Below, in pieces: positions 62,695-64,000 of a stretch of DNA of 64,000 nt; position 1 is the stretch's first letter, and each line of letters opens with the position of its first letter. The stretch comes from Pseudomonas sp. JUb42 (lineage in GTDB: Bacteria; Pseudomonadota; Gammaproteobacteria; Pseudomonadales; Pseudomonadaceae), in assembly GCF_024807945.1 (NCBI RefSeq), contig NZ_JANUFD010000002.1, forward strand, positions 434,001 to 498,000, in the 5' to 3' direction. Below the pieces are notes generated by a model. It made no database searches. It was not told the DNA's origin and saw only the letters and a list, made by a program, of their open reading frames with translations. The position numbers and the translations under genes were made by a program.

Positions 62695-63249
62695 TCAGAC
62701 AGCCCCACCCAACAAAATCGCCCCCGAAATAATCCCGAACAAGCGCTCCCCCCGCTCCACCAGCGATGGCTGATCCTGTATCCAGGTCAGCGCCCCCACC
62801 AACGCAAACAGATCCGCCCCATCCATATCGCTGCGTGCCAGCCCTTGCGCCTGGGCGCGTTCCAGCAGTCGTGTGCCGGACGCTTTCATGGTGACGCACG
62901 AGGCATGCAGCGCCGAGTCGGGTTCTTCGATGGCGGCGACCATGGCGGCGATGACGCCGCGCAGGCTGCAGGCGATTTCGACGATTTCGCGCAGCCAGGT
63001 CACGAGTGCCTGATCGGCGGGCTCCAGGCTTTGCAGCTCGTCGGCGCGCCTCTCCAAGGTGTTGAAGCTGCTGCGCAGCAAGGCTTCGAACAACGCTTCC
63101 CGGGTCGGGAAGTGGCGGTACAGCGTACCCAGGCCAACGTCGGCTTTGCGCGCGACATCGCGGATTGAGGCGTCGGCGCCCTGCTCAGTGAACACGTCGC
63201 GGGCGACGGTCAGGATATGGGCGTAATTTTTCTGCGCGTCAGCTCTCAT
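62695..63249 (-). CDS. TetR-family regulator
   Basis: This 184-aa protein starts MRADAQKNYAHILTVARDVF, with HTH GADASIRDVARKADVGLGTL and YRHFPTREALFEALL, then a helical effector domain. It resembles regulators divergent from quinone oxidoreductases. The ATG at 63249 is preferred to one nine codons upstream because that extension approaches the operator. It is divergent from the gene at 63340. Confidence 0.92.
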   Translation of the reverse strand: MRADAQKNYAHILTVARDVFTEQGADASIRDVARKADVGLGTLYRHFPTREALFEALLRSSFNTLERRADELQSLEPADQALVTWLREIVEIACSLRGVIAAMVAAIEEPDSALHASCVTMKASGTRLLERAQAQGLARSDMDGADLFALVGALTWIQDQPSLVERGERLFGIISGAILLGGAV

Positions 63250-63266
63250 AAATGCCTTCTTGACTA

Positions 63267-63306
63267 AACGGAACACCGATCCGTATATTCGGAGCTATGT
63301 TCCGTT
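63267..63306. promoter_or_regulatory. 40-base palindrome between TetR and oxidoreductase genes
   Basis: AACGGAACA at the left end and TGTTCCGTT at the right end are perfect complements, and an inner CCG/CGG pair is also symmetrical; most positions across the 40 bases match. It fits two TetR dimers and overlaps both divergent promoters. Confidence 0.75.
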
Positions 63307-63339
63307 AATCATATCCGATGCCTGGATAGGGAGAAAGCA

Positions 63340-64000
63340 ATGGTCGGCAAGACAATGAAAGCAGTGCGACAACATGAATTCGGCGGTCCTGAGGTGTTGC
63401 GCTACGAAGACGCGCCTAGGCCCGAGATCCAGCCGGGTGAAGTGCTGGTTCGGGTGCACGCGGTCGGGGTCAATCCTCCTGACTGGTATCTGCGCGACGG
63501 CTACAAGATGCTGCCGCCTGAATGGCAACCGCAGGTGCCCTTCCCGGTCATCCTCGGCACGGATATCTCGGGCGTGGTCGAGGCGCTGGCCGATGATGTC
63601 AGCGGCTTCAGCGTCGGTGACGAGGTGTACGCAATGGTCCGTTTCCCCAGCTTCGGGCCGAGTAAAGCCTATGCCGAGTACGTCACCGTGCCCGCCACGG
63701 AGCTTGCGCTCAAACCGCCGGGTATCGATCACCAACACGCCGCCGCAGCGCCCATGTCGTTGCTGACGGCGTGGCAATTCATGATCGAACTGGGCCATGA
63801 CGAACCCAACCCGCTGCAACCCGCGAAGCACCAACCGGTGCCCTTGCAAGGCAAGACGGTACTGATCAATGGAGCGGCCGGCGGCGTGGGGCATCTGGCG
63901 GTGCAGATCGCCAAATGGCGGGGGGCGCGGGTGATTGCGGTGGCTTCGGCTGAGCACGAGGCGTTCTTGCGCGAGTTGGGTGCCGATGAGTTTATCGACT
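63340..64000 (+). CDS. Zinc-less quinone oxidoreductase / medium-chain reductase (partial)
   Basis: The first 220 codons of an MDR-superfamily protein: MVGKTMKAVRQHEFGGPEVL, VRVHAVGVNPPDWYLRDG, VILGTDISGVVE and the cofactor motif LINGAAGGVGHLAVQIAKW. No zinc-ligand cysteines are visible, so it is of the QOR type. GGGAGAAAG precedes the ATG. The gene runs off the window end. It is divergent from the TetR regulator, which likely controls it. Confidence 0.9.
   Translation, partial: MVGKTMKAVRQHEFGGPEVLRYEDAPRPEIQPGEVLVRVHAVGVNPPDWYLRDGYKMLPPEWQPQVPFPVILGTDISGVVEALADDVSGFSVGDEVYAMVRFPSFGPSKAYAEYVTVPATELALKPPGIDHQHAAAAPMSLLTAWQFMIELGHDEPNPLQPAKHQPVPLQGKTVLINGAAGGVGHLAVQIAKWRGARVIAVASAEHEAFLRELGADEFID

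Overview
The window looks like a chromosomal segment of a fluorescens-group Pseudomonas. The reasons are the gene order lexA-sulA / small conserved genes / topA / fadBA / uspA / uup / slt, a complete-looking psl exopolysaccharide operon, a ptxS-kguEKTD 2-ketogluconate locus, an OprD porin, and several families of Pseudomonas REP palindromes (GTGGGAGCGAATTCATTCGCGAA type and two others). Identifications rest on reading motifs and gene order; no database search was possible.

Layout. 1-20.1 kb is conserved core: the lexA 3' end and sulA (SOS), topA, the fadBA beta-oxidation operon (minus strand), a universal stress protein, the ABC-F ATPase Uup, a Slt70-type lytic transglycosylase, a MOSC protein, a CheV-like coupling protein, an Hpt-like protein that has lost its phospho-histidine, a NarX/NarL-type two-component pair and a YegS-type lipid kinase. 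20.1-35.1 kb is the psl operon (pslA, B, D, E, F, G, H, I, J, a hexapeptide acetyltransferase, pslK), mostly translationally coupled. pslC is absent from its usual place, where a long hairpin lies instead. The promoter region carries a FleQ-like box and an RsmA/E-type leader. REP sequences sit in frame in the 5' part of pslG.

35.3-45 kb is accessory DNA. Two tandem copies of a divergent pair (XRE regulator and an 80-83 aa unknown protein), each with its own palindrome, are followed by an A+T-richer block. That block has a two-gene secreted-protein cassette, whose second product has perforin-like features, and an orphan small gene. After it come single genes (receiver-only regulator, LprI-like protein, amidase, hemerythrin, DUF1810, lipoprotein) and a HAD-phosphatase remnant. 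45-50.4 kb is ptxS with kguE-K-T-D; two identical perfect palindromes TGAAACCGGTTTCA mark the two promoters.

50.4-64 kb is a stack of regulator/oxidoreductase units: LysR-SDR-tautomerase, HxlR-SDR, TetR-SDR-NmrA-like, MarR with NTF2-like/SDR/ABM monooxygenase, and TetR-quinone oxidoreductase. An OprD porin and two small unknown genes interrupt it. Each unit shows a candidate operator. The region also holds decayed regulator fragments (HxlR, TetR, MarR), so it seems to have been built by duplication and deletion of such units.
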